Positions 17,403-25,657 of a stretch of DNA of 64,000 nucleotides are shown here, one piece after another. Every line of letters starts with the position of its first letter. Within the stretch, counting starts at the first letter, position 1. Made by a program: the position numbers and the translations under genes. This DNA is from Aurantiacibacter sp. D1-12 (GTDB lineage Bacteria; Pseudomonadota; Alphaproteobacteria; Sphingomonadales; Sphingomonadaceae), in NCBI RefSeq assembly GCF_028858515.1, contig NZ_JAPJZJ010000006.1, positions 95,291-159,290 of the forward strand. Direction: 5' to 3'. The notes under the pieces are model-generated. The model saw only the letters and a program-made list of their open reading frames with translations, did not search any database and was not told the origin of the DNA.

Positions 17403-18140
17403 TTAGGTAAGCGATTCCCATGCCGCCACCCCCGGACCTTCGGCGATGGGCGTAGCGCCGCATTCCAGGGCAGTTTGCGCATGCGCACTGGAGCGCACCG
17501 TCCATGTGAGCAAGGGCAATCCGCGCGCGGCCTGCTTGCTGGCAAAGCGACTGGGCAAATCACGGATATCATAAGCAAGGAATTGCGGCTTGGCATGGCG
17601 GATAAAGGCGGCGCGCTTGAAGCCGCCGGTTAGCGTACGCGCACCTTCCTCGGTTATCACCAGGCCACGCGCCATGCCCGGCACACGCTGGGCAAACCAC
17701 GCAGAAATCCGCGGGTCGAAGCTCATCACGGCAACATGGCCCGAATAGCCTTCAAGATCGCGCCGGACCGCGCGGCAGAGCTTGTGAACATTGGTAGTTT
17801 TGTCGCTCTTCAACTCAAGCAGCAGTGGCACCTTGCCAGCCGCATGCGCCAGCATATCGCGCAAGGTCGGAATGCTTTCTTTCGAGCCGAGTAGCGTCAG
17901 CGCCGTCAGCGCGCCCACACTCTGGTCAGCGGTTTTTCCTGATTGCCCCGTCAACCGATCCAGTTCGGCATCATGAAAGACCATTGCCCGGCCGTCGGCG
18001 CTCACCCGCACATCACATTCAATGCCAAAGCCCCTCTCCATCGCAGCGCTGAATGCGGCTAGCGAGTTCTCCGGCACGCCAGTCTCGTGCAGTCCACGAT
18101 GGGCGTAGGGGCGTTCGGAAAGCCAGGAGTGGTCGGCCAT
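17403..18140 (-). CDS. Glycerophosphodiester phosphodiesterase family protein
   Basis: This 245-aa protein has the GDPD catalytic set: AHRG (H14, R15), ECD (E41, D43) and FHD (H56), followed by LLLELKSD near residue 115. These residues bind the divalent metal and act in general acid/base catalysis. The enzyme class hydrolyses glycerophosphodiesters to glycerol-3-phosphate and an alcohol. There is no signal peptide, so it acts in the cytoplasm. It follows the RidA gene by 5 bases, on the same strand. Confidence 0.92.
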   Translation of the reverse strand: MADHSWLSERPYAHRGLHETGVPENSLAAFSAAMERGFGIECDVRVSADGRAMVFHDAELDRLTGQSGKTADQSVGALTALTLLGSKESIPTLRDMLAHAAGKVPLLLELKSDKTTNVHKLCRAVRRDLEGYSGHVAVMSFDPRISAWFAQRVPGMARGLVITEEGARTLTGGFKRAAFIRHAKPQFLAYDIRDLPSRFASKQAARGLPLLTWTVRSSAHAQTALECGATPIAEGPGVAAWESLT

Positions 18141-18145
18141 GGCGA

Positions 18146-18601
18146 TCAGTCTTTCAGTGTGATGATCGCATCGACTTCCACACAGGCACCAAGCGGCAAG
18201 CTGGGAACACCAACCGCCGCGCGCGCATGCGTTCCGGCATCGCCGAAGATCTCTGACATCAAATCAGAAGCGCCGTTAGCGACCTTGGGCTGATCGGTGA
18301 AATCCGCTGTTGAGGTAACAAATGCGCCCAGTTTCACAATCCGGTCTACGCGGTCGGCCAGGCCGGCGGAAACGAGCTGCGCGATGATCATCAGTCCGCA
18401 GGCTCGCGCAGCAGCAGCTCCCTGTTCAACCGAGACATCATCACCCAGCCTACCGACCATCACTTGACCGTACACAAATGGTAATTGCCCCGAGACGAAA
18501 GCCATATTGCCCGTCACAACGACGGGGACATAGGATGCAACCGGTGCGGCAGCTTGAGGCAAGGTGATGCCAAGTTTGGCGAGGCGGTCTTCAACGGCCA
18601 T
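18146..18601 (-). CDS. RidA family protein
   Basis: This 151-aa protein is of the RidA/YjgF type of enamine/imine deaminase, in the longer subfamily with VAFVSGQLP-type and RAAVGVPSLPLGACVEVDAI segments. The catalytic-site arginine equivalent is in ARAAVGV near residue 127. The start is the ATG at 18601 with GGAGAG upstream; it overlaps the end of the HAD gene by 11 bases, so the two are translationally linked. Confidence 0.88.
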   Translation of the reverse strand: MAVEDRLAKLGITLPQAAAPVASYVPVVVTGNMAFVSGQLPFVYGQVMVGRLGDDVSVEQGAAAARACGLMIIAQLVSAGLADRVDRIVKLGAFVTSTADFTDQPKVANGASDLMSEIFGDAGTHARAAVGVPSLPLGACVEVDAIITLKD

Positions 18602-19229
18602 TGCTATTCTCTCCGTACAATGTGTTCTGGATCCAATGCAGCGCATCATCCCAAGTGTCTATCCGCGCATGGGCATTGCCCGCCTCCAGCGCGCAAGGAA
18701 TATGTGGCGCAATCGCCGGTTCTCCGCAGAAATGCAGGCGATGGATCGCGGGCGAATGCTTGGCGGCAGAGGCATGATGCACCGCCAGATCATCGATGAA
18801 AAGCGCACTGCTGGGCGAATACTCTTGTACGATAGCATCCAGCGCACGGCCCTTGGGCCCCTGATTGGTGTAAACCTTCGCGGTAATGCCAAGGTCCAGC
18901 AACTGCGCCCGGCGCGATTCGTAGCGGTGATCGGCGAGATTGGTAAGCACGACGACATCGGCATCACGCTGCAATTCGGCAATCGCATTCACCGCGCCTG
19001 CGATGGGCGTCTGCGTGCTCATTTCGGTGTCGAAGAAACTGCCGAGCAGCGCCCAGACCTCCTTCTCGTCCAGCGCTTCATCGCTACCGCGGCGGGTCAT
19101 CGATTGGGCAAACGGGTTTCCCTCAAGCGCAAAATCGATGTCATGCTCGCGCCCCAGCCAATCGGCAAAATGGCGCACCATGTGCAGCAGCACCTCATCG
19201 CAATCCGTAACGACCAACGGGCGGCTCAT
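18591..19229 (-). CDS. HAD family hydrolase
   Basis: This 212-aa protein has HAD motif I as DCD (D9, D11) within VVTDCDEVLL, motif II as VVLTNL near residue 92, a lysine in GPKGRALD near 125, and motif III/IV as FIDDLAVHH near 144. The cap is small and helical. The substrate is unknown. It is the second gene of a DUF3572-HAD-RidA-GDPD run; its ATG overlaps the DUF3572 stop (ATGA). Confidence 0.85.
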   Translation of the reverse strand: MSRPLVVTDCDEVLLHMVRHFADWLGREHDIDFALEGNPFAQSMTRRGSDEALDEKEVWALLGSFFDTEMSTQTPIAGAVNAIAELQRDADVVVLTNLADHRYESRRAQLLDLGITAKVYTNQGPKGRALDAIVQEYSPSSALFIDDLAVHHASAAKHSPAIHRLHFCGEPAIAPHIPCALEAGNAHARIDTWDDALHWIQNTLYGENSNGR

Positions 19230-19507
19230 GCACCGAACTCCTGATGCGCGCGGACTATTGTTTCGGGCGCGACCCCCAGGGCTGCGGCAGCCGCGACCAG
19301 ATCAGGCTCATAGGCAGCGAGAAATTCAAACACCCCACGGTGGGTTGCTTCATCACCGATCGCAGCGCGCAACCCGTCTGGAGTCAGGCCGGTCAGATCA
19401 AGGAAGCGCTGTGCCCTGTCGGGATCGATCAGCACCCAGCCGAGCGCCGCCAAGGCAAGCTCCGACTTGTCCTGCGATTTCGGCTCCGGATCGTTACGAA
19501 TTGTCAG
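19226..19507 (-). CDS. DUF3572 family protein (non-ATG start)
   Basis: The recognisable part is about 90 aa. It is a helical DUF3572 protein with ELALAALGWVLIDPDRAQRF and LTGLTPDGLRAAIGD, ending in ALGVAPETIVRAHQ. No ATG lies at the expected N-terminus. An in-frame CTG (19507) or ATT (19501) follows a GTAGGGGG stretch. The next in-frame ATG, at 19708, would overlap divK by more than 130 bases and add unrelated sequence. The listed start is therefore a guess. It is divergent from divK, a common arrangement in this order. Confidence 0.75.
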   Translation of the reverse strand: MTIRNDPEPKSQDKSELALAALGWVLIDPDRAQRFLDLTGLTPDGLRAAIGDEATHRGVFEFLAAYEPDLVAAAAALGVAPETIVRAHQEFGA

Positions 19508-19520
19508 CCCCCTACAATCA

Positions 19521-19538
19521 CGGTAAAGGTGTTTACCG
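19521..19538. promoter_or_regulatory. Inverted repeat between DUF3572 gene and divK
   Basis: Perfect 7-bp arms CGGTAAA (19521-19527) and TTTACCG (19532-19538) flank a 4-base spacer. The repeat sits 34 bases before the divK start and just before the DUF3572 coding start. It could be an operator shared by both genes. Confidence 0.45.
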
Positions 19539-19571
19539 GCTTTCGACACAATGAAAGCGTTCGGGGGCGCA

Positions 19572-19964
19572 ATGACGAAGAGAATCCTCGTTGTCGAGGA
19601 CAACGATCTGAACCGGAAACTTTTCTGCGACGTCTTGCAGGCGGGCGGCTTTGCCGTTGAACCTGTCGCTGACGGGAATCTCGCCATCGAAAGGGCACGC
19701 GAGTTCATCCCGAATCTGGTGGTGATGGATATCCAGTTGCAGGATGTATCGGGCCTCGATCTGATCGCTACTCTGAAAGGGGATGCCGATCTGGCTGGCG
19801 TACCTGTGCTGGCGGTTACCGCCTATGCCGGCAAAGGCGATGAAGAGCGGATTCGCGAGCTGGGTGCAGAAGGCTATCTGTCCAAACCTGTCAGTATCGG
19901 GCCGTTCATGGCTGCAGTGAGGGGCCTGGTGGAACAGGCCGAACAAGACGCAACCGCTCACTAG
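19572..19964 (+). CDS. divK: Single-domain response regulator, DivK type
   Basis: This 130-aa protein is a receiver domain only. The phosphoacceptor is D53 in VMDIQL, acidic residues D10 and E9 lie in VVEDND, T/A are in AVTAYAGKG, and the lysine is in YLSKPVSIG. KGDEERIRELGAEGYLSKPVS is the DivK-type signature. DivK links cell pole kinases to CtrA control. The ATG at 19572 follows GGGGG, and the upstream ATG at 19551 lacks one. Its presence with ctrA in the window fits an alphaproteobacterial cell-cycle circuit. Confidence 0.92.
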   Translation: MTKRILVVEDNDLNRKLFCDVLQAGGFAVEPVADGNLAIERAREFIPNLVVMDIQLQDVSGLDLIATLKGDADLAGVPVLAVTAYAGKGDEERIRELGAEGYLSKPVSIGPFMAAVRGLVEQAEQDATAH

Positions 19965-19970
19965 GCCGGA

Positions 19971-20519
19971 TCATCCTGTAGCGGCGACTTCCACTGCGAA
20001 TGTTGCCAGCGTGACAATCAATCCCAGAATAAACACACGGTAGGCATAGCCAAGGAAGCGGTATTTGCGGCGCTGCAGCACTTGCCCGTTCTGGTAGATA
20101 TCGCGGAGCATGGCGCGGAAGACTTTCTCGTCGCCTTCCAGCTGAGCCACCACGCCCTTGGTCCATTCTTCCTCATCAATGCTGGTGAAGTGGCCGAAAA
20201 ACAGCGGATTCGGTGCAGCGGCACCACTTGGCTTGGAAACCGATGGCAGCACGGCAAGAACGGCCAGCATCGAGCTGAGGAATGCAAACACCGCCAGCGC
20301 GGTGAGAGACCAGGGCATATCGCCGGTCAGCGAACGACTGACGCAGATCGAAAACACCAGAAATGTCGCGCCCATCAGGATACTCGCCTTCTGATCCGCC
20401 ATTTGCGAAAGCATAAGTGTGTTGTTTTGCACCGTACGTAGCATATGGATGGCATGCGGGCTGAAGCCGCGCGCCTCCGCGCCATTCTTCGCCCCTTCAA
20501 CCACAGGAATGTCGCTCAT
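19971..20519 (-). CDS. Stand-alone PycTM-like (Pycsar effector family) membrane protein
   Basis: This 182-aa protein has three predicted membrane helices (about 46-64, 71-92, 158-178). Its conserved pieces are those of the Pycsar effector/DUF5706 family: ADQKASILMG at 41-50 leading into helix 1, NPLFFGH at 104-110 in the soluble segment, and RRKYRFL at 150-156 before the last helix. In Pycsar defence, such proteins sense cyclic pyrimidine nucleotides and damage the membrane. No cyclase gene is adjacent, so its function here is open. The ATG at 20519 follows AGGGGGA. The stop is 7 bases from that of divK. Confidence 0.75.
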   Translation of the reverse strand: MSDIPVVEGAKNGAEARGFSPHAIHMLRTVQNNTLMLSQMADQKASILMGATFLVFSICVSRSLTGDMPWSLTALAVFAFLSSMLAVLAVLPSVSKPSGAAAPNPLFFGHFTSIDEEEWTKGVVAQLEGDEKVFRAMLRDIYQNGQVLQRRKYRFLGYAYRVFILGLIVTLATFAVEVAATG

Positions 20520-20669
20520 GCTTCCCCCTTCGCGCATGCACCGGTCAGACAATGCGTGAACGCTGCCACCACGTGGTGCGCTTGACAAGCAAGCGCGTGC
20601 AAGGTTTGCCGCGAGACAAGCTTCGCACTATGAGCGATCAACAGCATTATTTGGAAGATAGGACCATCT

Positions 20670-20912
20670 ATGGACCGTGCCGAGATTGATACCCGCATCC
20701 GCTCTATAATCGAGCCGTTCAACAAGAAGGGAGTGGACATCGCCGATGCCACGACTTTTGCCGGGGATCTGGAGTTTGACAGCCTGACCGTAATGGATTT
20801 CGTCGCCGCAATCGAAGACGAGTTCGATATCATCATCTCGATGAACCAGCAGGCCGAGATCGAGACTTACGGCAACCTCGTCGACGCGGTCGCAAAGATG
20901 GTCGAGGCGTGA
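20670..20912 (+). CDS. Acyl carrier protein for sphingolipid synthesis
   Basis: This 80-aa protein is an acyl carrier protein with the phosphopantetheine serine S38 in LEFDSLTVMDF. Helices 1-4 and the acidic character (IEDEFDIII) fit the fold. It is not the main fatty-acid ACP, judging by the FDSLT rather than DSLD-type motif. Its position 7 bases upstream of serine palmitoyltransferase points to a role as the acyl donor for that enzyme, as in Caulobacter and Sphingomonas. AGGA precedes the start. Confidence 0.88.
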   Translation: MDRAEIDTRIRSIIEPFNKKGVDIADATTFAGDLEFDSLTVMDFVAAIEDEFDIIISMNQQAEIETYGNLVDAVAKMVEA

Positions 20913-20919
20913 GCCGATC

Positions 20920-22170
20920 ATGAGCGAAGGTATTGATCAGCCGGACCAGGCAGAGAAGTTGACCGGGGGCAGCACGGATCTGTTCTCCAAGTTCGATGAC
21001 ACGATAGCGATGCGTGCAAACCTGCTCGCGAGCGGAGTTGAAGACCCGTTCTCGCTCGTCATGGAGAAAGTGCTTTCGCCCACCCGCGCGATTTGCAACG
21101 GGCGCGACACCATCCTGCTCGGTACCTATAACTACATGGGCATGACCTTTGACCCGGACGTGGTCGAGGCCGGAAAGCAGGCGCTTGACGATTTCGGTTC
21201 GGGCACCACCGGCAGCCGCGTTCTCAACGGGACGTACCAGGGCCACAAGGAGTGCGAAGACGCGCTGCGTGAATTCTATGACATGGATCACGCGATGGTC
21301 TTCTCGACCGGCTACCAGGCCAACCTCGGGATCATTTCCACCATCGCCGGCAAGGGCGATTATGTGGTGCTCGATATCGATAGCCACGCCTCCATCTGGG
21401 ATGGTTGCGCGATGGGCAATGCCGAAGTCGTGCCGTTCAAGCACAACGATATCGAGGCGATGGAAAAGCGCCTGAAGCGTATTCCCGAAGGCGCGGGCAA
21501 GCTCGTCGTTCTGGAAGGCGTCTACTCGATGCTGGGCGACGTTGCTCCGCTCGCCGAAATGGTCCGCATCGCCAAGGAAAACGGCGCAATGGTGCTAGTC
21601 GATGAAGCACACTCGATGGGCTTCATCGGAGAGAACGGCCGCGGTGTTTGCGAAGAAGCGGGCATCATCGATGACTGCGATTTCATCATCGGCACTTTCT
21701 CCAAGAGCGTCGGCACGGTTGGCGGCTTCTGCGTGTCCAACCACCCGAAGTTCGAAATCCTGCGGCTGATGTGTCGCCCCTATGTCTTCACCGCCTCGCT
21801 TCCCCCGAGCGTGGTGGCGACCGCGGCGACATCGATCCGCAAGCTGATGCACGGATCGAACAAGCGCGCGCACCTTTGGGAGAATTCCAAGCGGCTGCAT
21901 TCGGGTCTTACCGAAATGGGCTTCACGCTCGGCACGGATGAACCGCAGAGTGCAATCGTCGCGGTGATCATGCCTGACCTGGAGAAGGGTGCCGCCATGT
22001 GGAGCGCGCTGCTGCAGGAAGGGCTCTACGTGAATCTCGCGCGCCCACCGGCAACGCCTGCAAACATGACCCTGCTACGCTGCTCGCTCTGCGCCGAGCA
22101 TTCAGCCGAAGAGGTCGAGACGATCCTGCAGATGTTCCAGAACGCCGGGAAGGCTGTAGGAATTATTTAG
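20920..22170 (+). CDS. spt: Serine palmitoyltransferase
   Basis: This 416-aa PLP-dependent alpha-oxoamine synthase condenses L-serine with an acyl thioester to 3-oxosphinganine. The PLP lysine is K262 in GTFSKSVGTVGGF, and the stacking histidine is H156 in DSHASIWDG; both keep the spacing of the Sphingomonas enzyme. The DEAHSMGFIG motif and the C-terminal RPPATP loop are present. Distinction from KBL/AONS relies on the ACP partner and the ETL/GTYNYMG N-terminal region. The stop overlaps the convergent aquaporin gene by 8 bases. Confidence 0.93.
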   Translation: MSEGIDQPDQAEKLTGGSTDLFSKFDDTIAMRANLLASGVEDPFSLVMEKVLSPTRAICNGRDTILLGTYNYMGMTFDPDVVEAGKQALDDFGSGTTGSRVLNGTYQGHKECEDALREFYDMDHAMVFSTGYQANLGIISTIAGKGDYVVLDIDSHASIWDGCAMGNAEVVPFKHNDIEAMEKRLKRIPEGAGKLVVLEGVYSMLGDVAPLAEMVRIAKENGAMVLVDEAHSMGFIGENGRGVCEEAGIIDDCDFIIGTFSKSVGTVGGFCVSNHPKFEILRLMCRPYVFTASLPPSVVATAATSIRKLMHGSNKRAHLWENSKRLHSGLTEMGFTLGTDEPQSAIVAVIMPDLEKGAAMWSALLQEGLYVNLARPPATPANMTLLRCSLCAEHSAEEVETILQMFQNAGKAVGII

Positions 22171-22861
22171 GCGGACCCTCTTCCCGTTGTTCGGAAGTAA
22201 ACAACCAGCCGCCTAGCACCACTGCCAGCACTGCCCCCAGCAATTGCGCTGCGATGAAGGCTGGGACATCGGCGGGAGCGATCCCGGCGAAGGTATCTGA
22301 CAGACTTCGCACGATAGTGATCGCAGGGTTCGCAAAGCTGGTTGAACTCGTGAACCAGTATGCCGCGGTGATGTAGAGCGCCACTCCCGCAGGGATTGCT
22401 TCACTCCGGTGACGCAGCAAGCCAAGTATTGTAAGCACCAGGCCAAAGGTCGCCACGCCTTCACCCGTCCACTGCCCGATCCCGGCCCGCGCTTTGGTAC
22501 TGAATTGCAGGATCTCCAGATCGAACATCAGGTGGACCGCAAATGCGCCGAGTGCGCCGGCTGCGATCTGCATCAGGACGTAGGCGGCACCCGCCCGCCA
22601 GCTAATCTCCCTCCGTAGCGAGAAGGCCAATGTCACCGCCGGGTTAAAATGCGCTCCCGAAATGGGTCCGAACTGCGCGATAATCACGTAGAGGATCGCG
22701 CCCGTCGCAATCGTATTGGCGAGCAGCGCCAGCGCGACATTCCCACCCGCCAAATTCTCCGCCATCACGCCCGAACCGAGCACACCTGCAAACAGGAAGA
22801 AACTGCCCAACGCCTCGGCAGTCAGGCGTCTGGCAAGGTTAGGAGTTGCAGGCTCAGCCAT
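22163..22861 (-). CDS. MIP family aquaporin-type channel
   Basis: This 232-aa inner membrane protein has six helices and two NPA motifs (73-75 in GAHFNPAVT; 178-180 in FANPAIT). The arginine that usually directly follows the second NPA is displaced (NPAITIVR), as in the bacterial subgroup with FANPA[VI]T, some members of which occur in arsenic operons. The cargo could be water, glycerol or a metalloid; no ars gene is nearby. It begins directly after the YqaA gene stop, suggesting one transcript. Confidence 0.88.
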   Translation of the reverse strand: MAEPATPNLARRLTAEALGSFFLFAGVLGSGVMAENLAGGNVALALLANTIATGAILYVIIAQFGPISGAHFNPAVTLAFSLRREISWRAGAAYVLMQIAAGALGAFAVHLMFDLEILQFSTKARAGIGQWTGEGVATFGLVLTILGLLRHRSEAIPAGVALYITAAYWFTSSTSFANPAITIVRSLSDTFAGIAPADVPAFIAAQLLGAVLAVVLGGWLFTSEQREEGPPK

Positions 22862-23518
22862 CTAGATATCGTCGAGCGAAGTTACCTGTGCGCAGCGGTC
22901 GGCGGGGTCGGTCTCGCCCTCGCCGCCACCAGCGAACTGCGTGAAGGCGATAAAGCCGCCCACCAGCAGCACGACGAAAATCGTCGTCAGCGTGCCGAGA
23001 TACTTGTCGATCATCGCCTTGATCGGCGCACCGAACAGGCGGAACAGCACGCCCACCGTCATGAAGATGAACCCACGCCCTGCGAGCGAAGCGAGGAAGA
23101 AGGTAACGAGGTTCATCTCGATAAAGCCAGCAGTGATCGTCAGCAGCTTGAACGGCACCGGAGTGGTGCCTGCGACCACGATCACTTCCCAATCGTATTC
23201 GCGCAGGTAACAGGCGGCGGGCGGGAAACTCTCGGAAAGCCCCAGTGCGCCGATCAGCCATGCGCCCACCGCTTCATAGGCAAGCGCGCCAATAGCGTAT
23301 CCAAACAGTCCGCCCAGCACGCTCGCGACGGTAGCGATCAGCGCGTAACGGATCGCCTTCTTCGGGTTCGCCAGACACATCAGGCCGAGCAGCGGGTGCG
23401 GCGGGATCGGGAAAAAACTCGATTCGACAAAGGCGAACAGCGCCAGCCACCACTCCGCCTTGGGATGCGCGGCCTTCTCCATCACCCAGTCATACAGCGC
23501 GCGCAGCAGACGCATCAT
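22862..23518 (-). CDS. YqaA family membrane protein (DedA/VTT superfamily)
   Basis: This 218-aa integral membrane protein has the YqaA/DedA features: ALFAFVESSFFPIPPHPLLGL near residue 30, a glycine-rich helix ASVLGGLFGYAIG near 65, and the GRGFIFM arginine-containing re-entrant region near 150. DedA-type proteins are linked to lipid flipping and envelope homeostasis; YqaA is less known. The acidic tail (GEGETDPADRC) is cytoplasmic or periplasmic. I chose the ATG at 23518 over one at 23563, because the family starts shortly before the first helix. Confidence 0.82.
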   Translation of the reverse strand: MMRLLRALYDWVMEKAAHPKAEWWLALFAFVESSFFPIPPHPLLGLMCLANPKKAIRYALIATVASVLGGLFGYAIGALAYEAVGAWLIGALGLSESFPPAACYLREYDWEVIVVAGTTPVPFKLLTITAGFIEMNLVTFFLASLAGRGFIFMTVGVLFRLFGAPIKAMIDKYLGTLTTIFVVLLVGGFIAFTQFAGGGEGETDPADRCAQVTSLDDI

Positions 23519-23686
23519 TTCGCAATCATCCCGTACCAAGGCAGAGCGCGCCCAATATGCCACCGCGCCCCTCTAGGCAAGTCCAACAAAATAACCTATT
23601 TGGCACTTTTATATTGACATTGTGACACTGTTTGGTTAGAGAAACGGAACATCGCGATAAAGCGAGTCGGCAGCACGATGCCTTTC

Positions 23687-23717
23687 AGGGCGGTCCCGCA
23701 GGGGAGCCGCCCTTTTT
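23687..23717 (+). terminator. Stem-loop with U-tract upstream of GTA relic
   Basis: The arms AGGGCGG-TCCC (from 23687) and GGGA-GCCGCCCT (to 23713) pair with one bulge and are followed by TTTTT at 23713-23717. It is oriented with the GTA relic and lies 40 bases before its first start. No upstream gene on this strand needs it, so it may end a short leader or small RNA. Confidence 0.6.
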
Positions 23718-23756
23718 CGTGCTGGCCAGCTTCGCGTTAAGACGGGATCACAATAC

Positions 23757-24032
23757 ATGGCCAAACAGATCAAACTGCGGCCCGAGCAAAGGGTCGGGGA
23801 GAAGGAAGGGCTCACCCGACATTGGGTGGGGCTGTTTCTCGACACTCTGGCAGAAACATCAAACGTCACGGCCTCTGCCAAAATGGCAGGCTGCAACCCC
23901 AGCCGCGCCTACAAGTTGCGCCGTGAGGACGCGAGCTTCCGCGAACGCTGGAACGAAGCGCTGCTCGAAGGATACGAACATCTCGAACTGGAAGTCCTCG
24001 GCTTCCTGCGCAATCCGCAGCCTGACCTTTGA
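23757..24032 (+). pseudogene. GTA small-terminase-like gene, truncated at deletion junction
   Basis: The 91-aa frame matches the N-terminal part of the helix-turn-helix proteins at the head of sphingomonad GTA clusters: IKLRPEQRVGE, then TRHWVGLFLDTLAETSNVTASA and AGCNPSRAYKLRRED. The frame ends at 24032, right after LGFLRNPQ, where the sequence changes to the end of the GTA host-specificity gene in another frame. The usual C-terminal half is missing. It is therefore a truncated copy, although a short DNA-binding peptide could still be made. Confidence 0.75.
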
Positions 24033-25650
24033 AGTTATCGCCGATAATGGCAACGTGAGCCTGACCGAACTGCTCCGCCCACTACCCGGCGACATCGCTG
24101 TGGATCGACCATTGCCATCGCTGGAAGGCTATTCGGACGAAGGCGGCGCTCTGGTCGAAACGCTCGGGTCAATCGATCGGATCTATCCGATCGCCAGCAA
24201 CGCCGATGGTATTGCGCTCGCGTTCACCTCCAGCGATCCCGATGATAATCCCGAGATTGCCCTGCCTGAACCCGTTGTCGATCCAAGCGGTGATGGCTTC
24301 GGCGGCGGCGAAGGGCGTACGGAACGCACGAGCGCAGACGAAACCCGCATTCCTGCAGGCATACGTTATTACGATATCGATCGAGACTACCAGGTAGGCA
24401 TGCAGCGCGCCGGGGGAAGAGCCACGCCCGGGCGTAACCGGTTGATCGAATTCCCTGGCGCAATGCGCGCCAGTTCGGCCCGGTTGCTGGCAGACGGTGC
24501 CGCCGAACGCGCGCGCTGGGCGCAGGACCGGCTCGCCTATCGCATTGCCGAGATCGACCCGGAGCTAAAGCCCGGGCAAGTGGTTTCGGTACCCGGAAAG
24601 TCCGGCAAGTGGCGCATCGAAGCATGGGAATGGCGCGAAAATGGCGTCGAGCTCGAATTGCTGCGCTTGCCCCATCGCAAGGGTGTGGAAGCTACGACCG
24701 AAGGCGGCAGATCATTACCGCAATTGGATCTGCTGGCGAGCCCGACCTTGCTCGAGGCATTCGAGTTGCCGTGGGATGGAACGGGTGCTTCGAATCAGCC
24801 GCAAGTCTTTGCCGCCGCATCATCGGTCACTTCCGGATGGCGGGGCGCGGCACTCTATGCACTAATCGGCAGCCGGCTCATCCCTATCGGAAATACTGGT
24901 TCGCGACGAAGCGTGATCGGCACGCTGGAGACCGCCATTTCTGCCGCGCGGACCGTCCTGATTGATCGGCACACACAAGTCATCGTCCAGCTGGTATCGG
25001 ACGATCTATCGCTCGACAGCGGCTCGATAGAGGAGCTTGCCGACGGACGAAATCGCGCATTGTTGGGTGGGGAAATCATCCAGTTTGCAAAGGCGCAAGA
25101 TCTGGGCAGCGGACGCTGGCAGCTTTCTACCCTCCTGCGTGGTCGCGGTGCTACAGAGCATGCAGCGCATGCCGGGCACGCAGCTGGCTCGAATTTTGTC
25201 TTGCTCGACGATCATCCGGTCCTGCTTGATAGCGATACGTTGGGAGCGGCCACCCAGATCGCGGCCATCGGGCTGGCCGAAACCGAACCGGTTGCCGATG
25301 CGATTGAAGGGCGCGGCACAACACTGCAACCGCTCTCTCCGGTCCGGGCAAACGTTACGACGCTACCCGGCGGCAGTATGACGCTTCGCTGGACGCGCCG
25401 GGCTCGCGGGGTGTGGACCTGGGAAAGCACGGTCGAGACACCGCTGGTCGAGCAGGCCGAGCTCTACGAGGTAGGCATTGGCGACCCCGATACGCCGTCG
25501 CTCACGTGGGAAGTGAGCTCCCCCGGGCTCGAAATCAGCGCCGCTACAGCAGCCCAGTTACTCATCGATCACGCGGGTTCGTCGGTCTGGGTCCGCCAGA
25601 TTGGCACCCATGCGCGCTCCATCCCCCTCTTTCTCACCACAATCGCTTGA
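24016..25650 (+). pseudogene. GTA host-specificity (gp15-like) protein, C-terminal fragment
   Basis: About 544 codons encode the tail half of the GTA baseplate/host-specificity protein. From RSLTFEVIADNG the frame continues with LTELLRPLPGD and LEGYSDEGGAL, and then a phage-tail domain with IRYYDIDRDYQVGMQRA, LAYRIAEIDPELKPGQVVSV and a C-terminal STLLRGRGATE segment. No suitable start or N-terminal TIM-barrel half is present: upstream codons in this frame are an out-of-frame read of the terminase-like gene. The open frame has no stop or frameshift, so the deletion looks recent or the fragment is still used. Confidence 0.78.
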
Positions 25651-25657
25651 GGTCCCA

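Noticed and set aside
23632..24015. N-terminal part of the 672-codon frame over the GTA relic
   Set aside because: It is an out-of-frame read of the terminase-like gene upstream of the junction; only the part from about 24016 shows GTA gp15 features.
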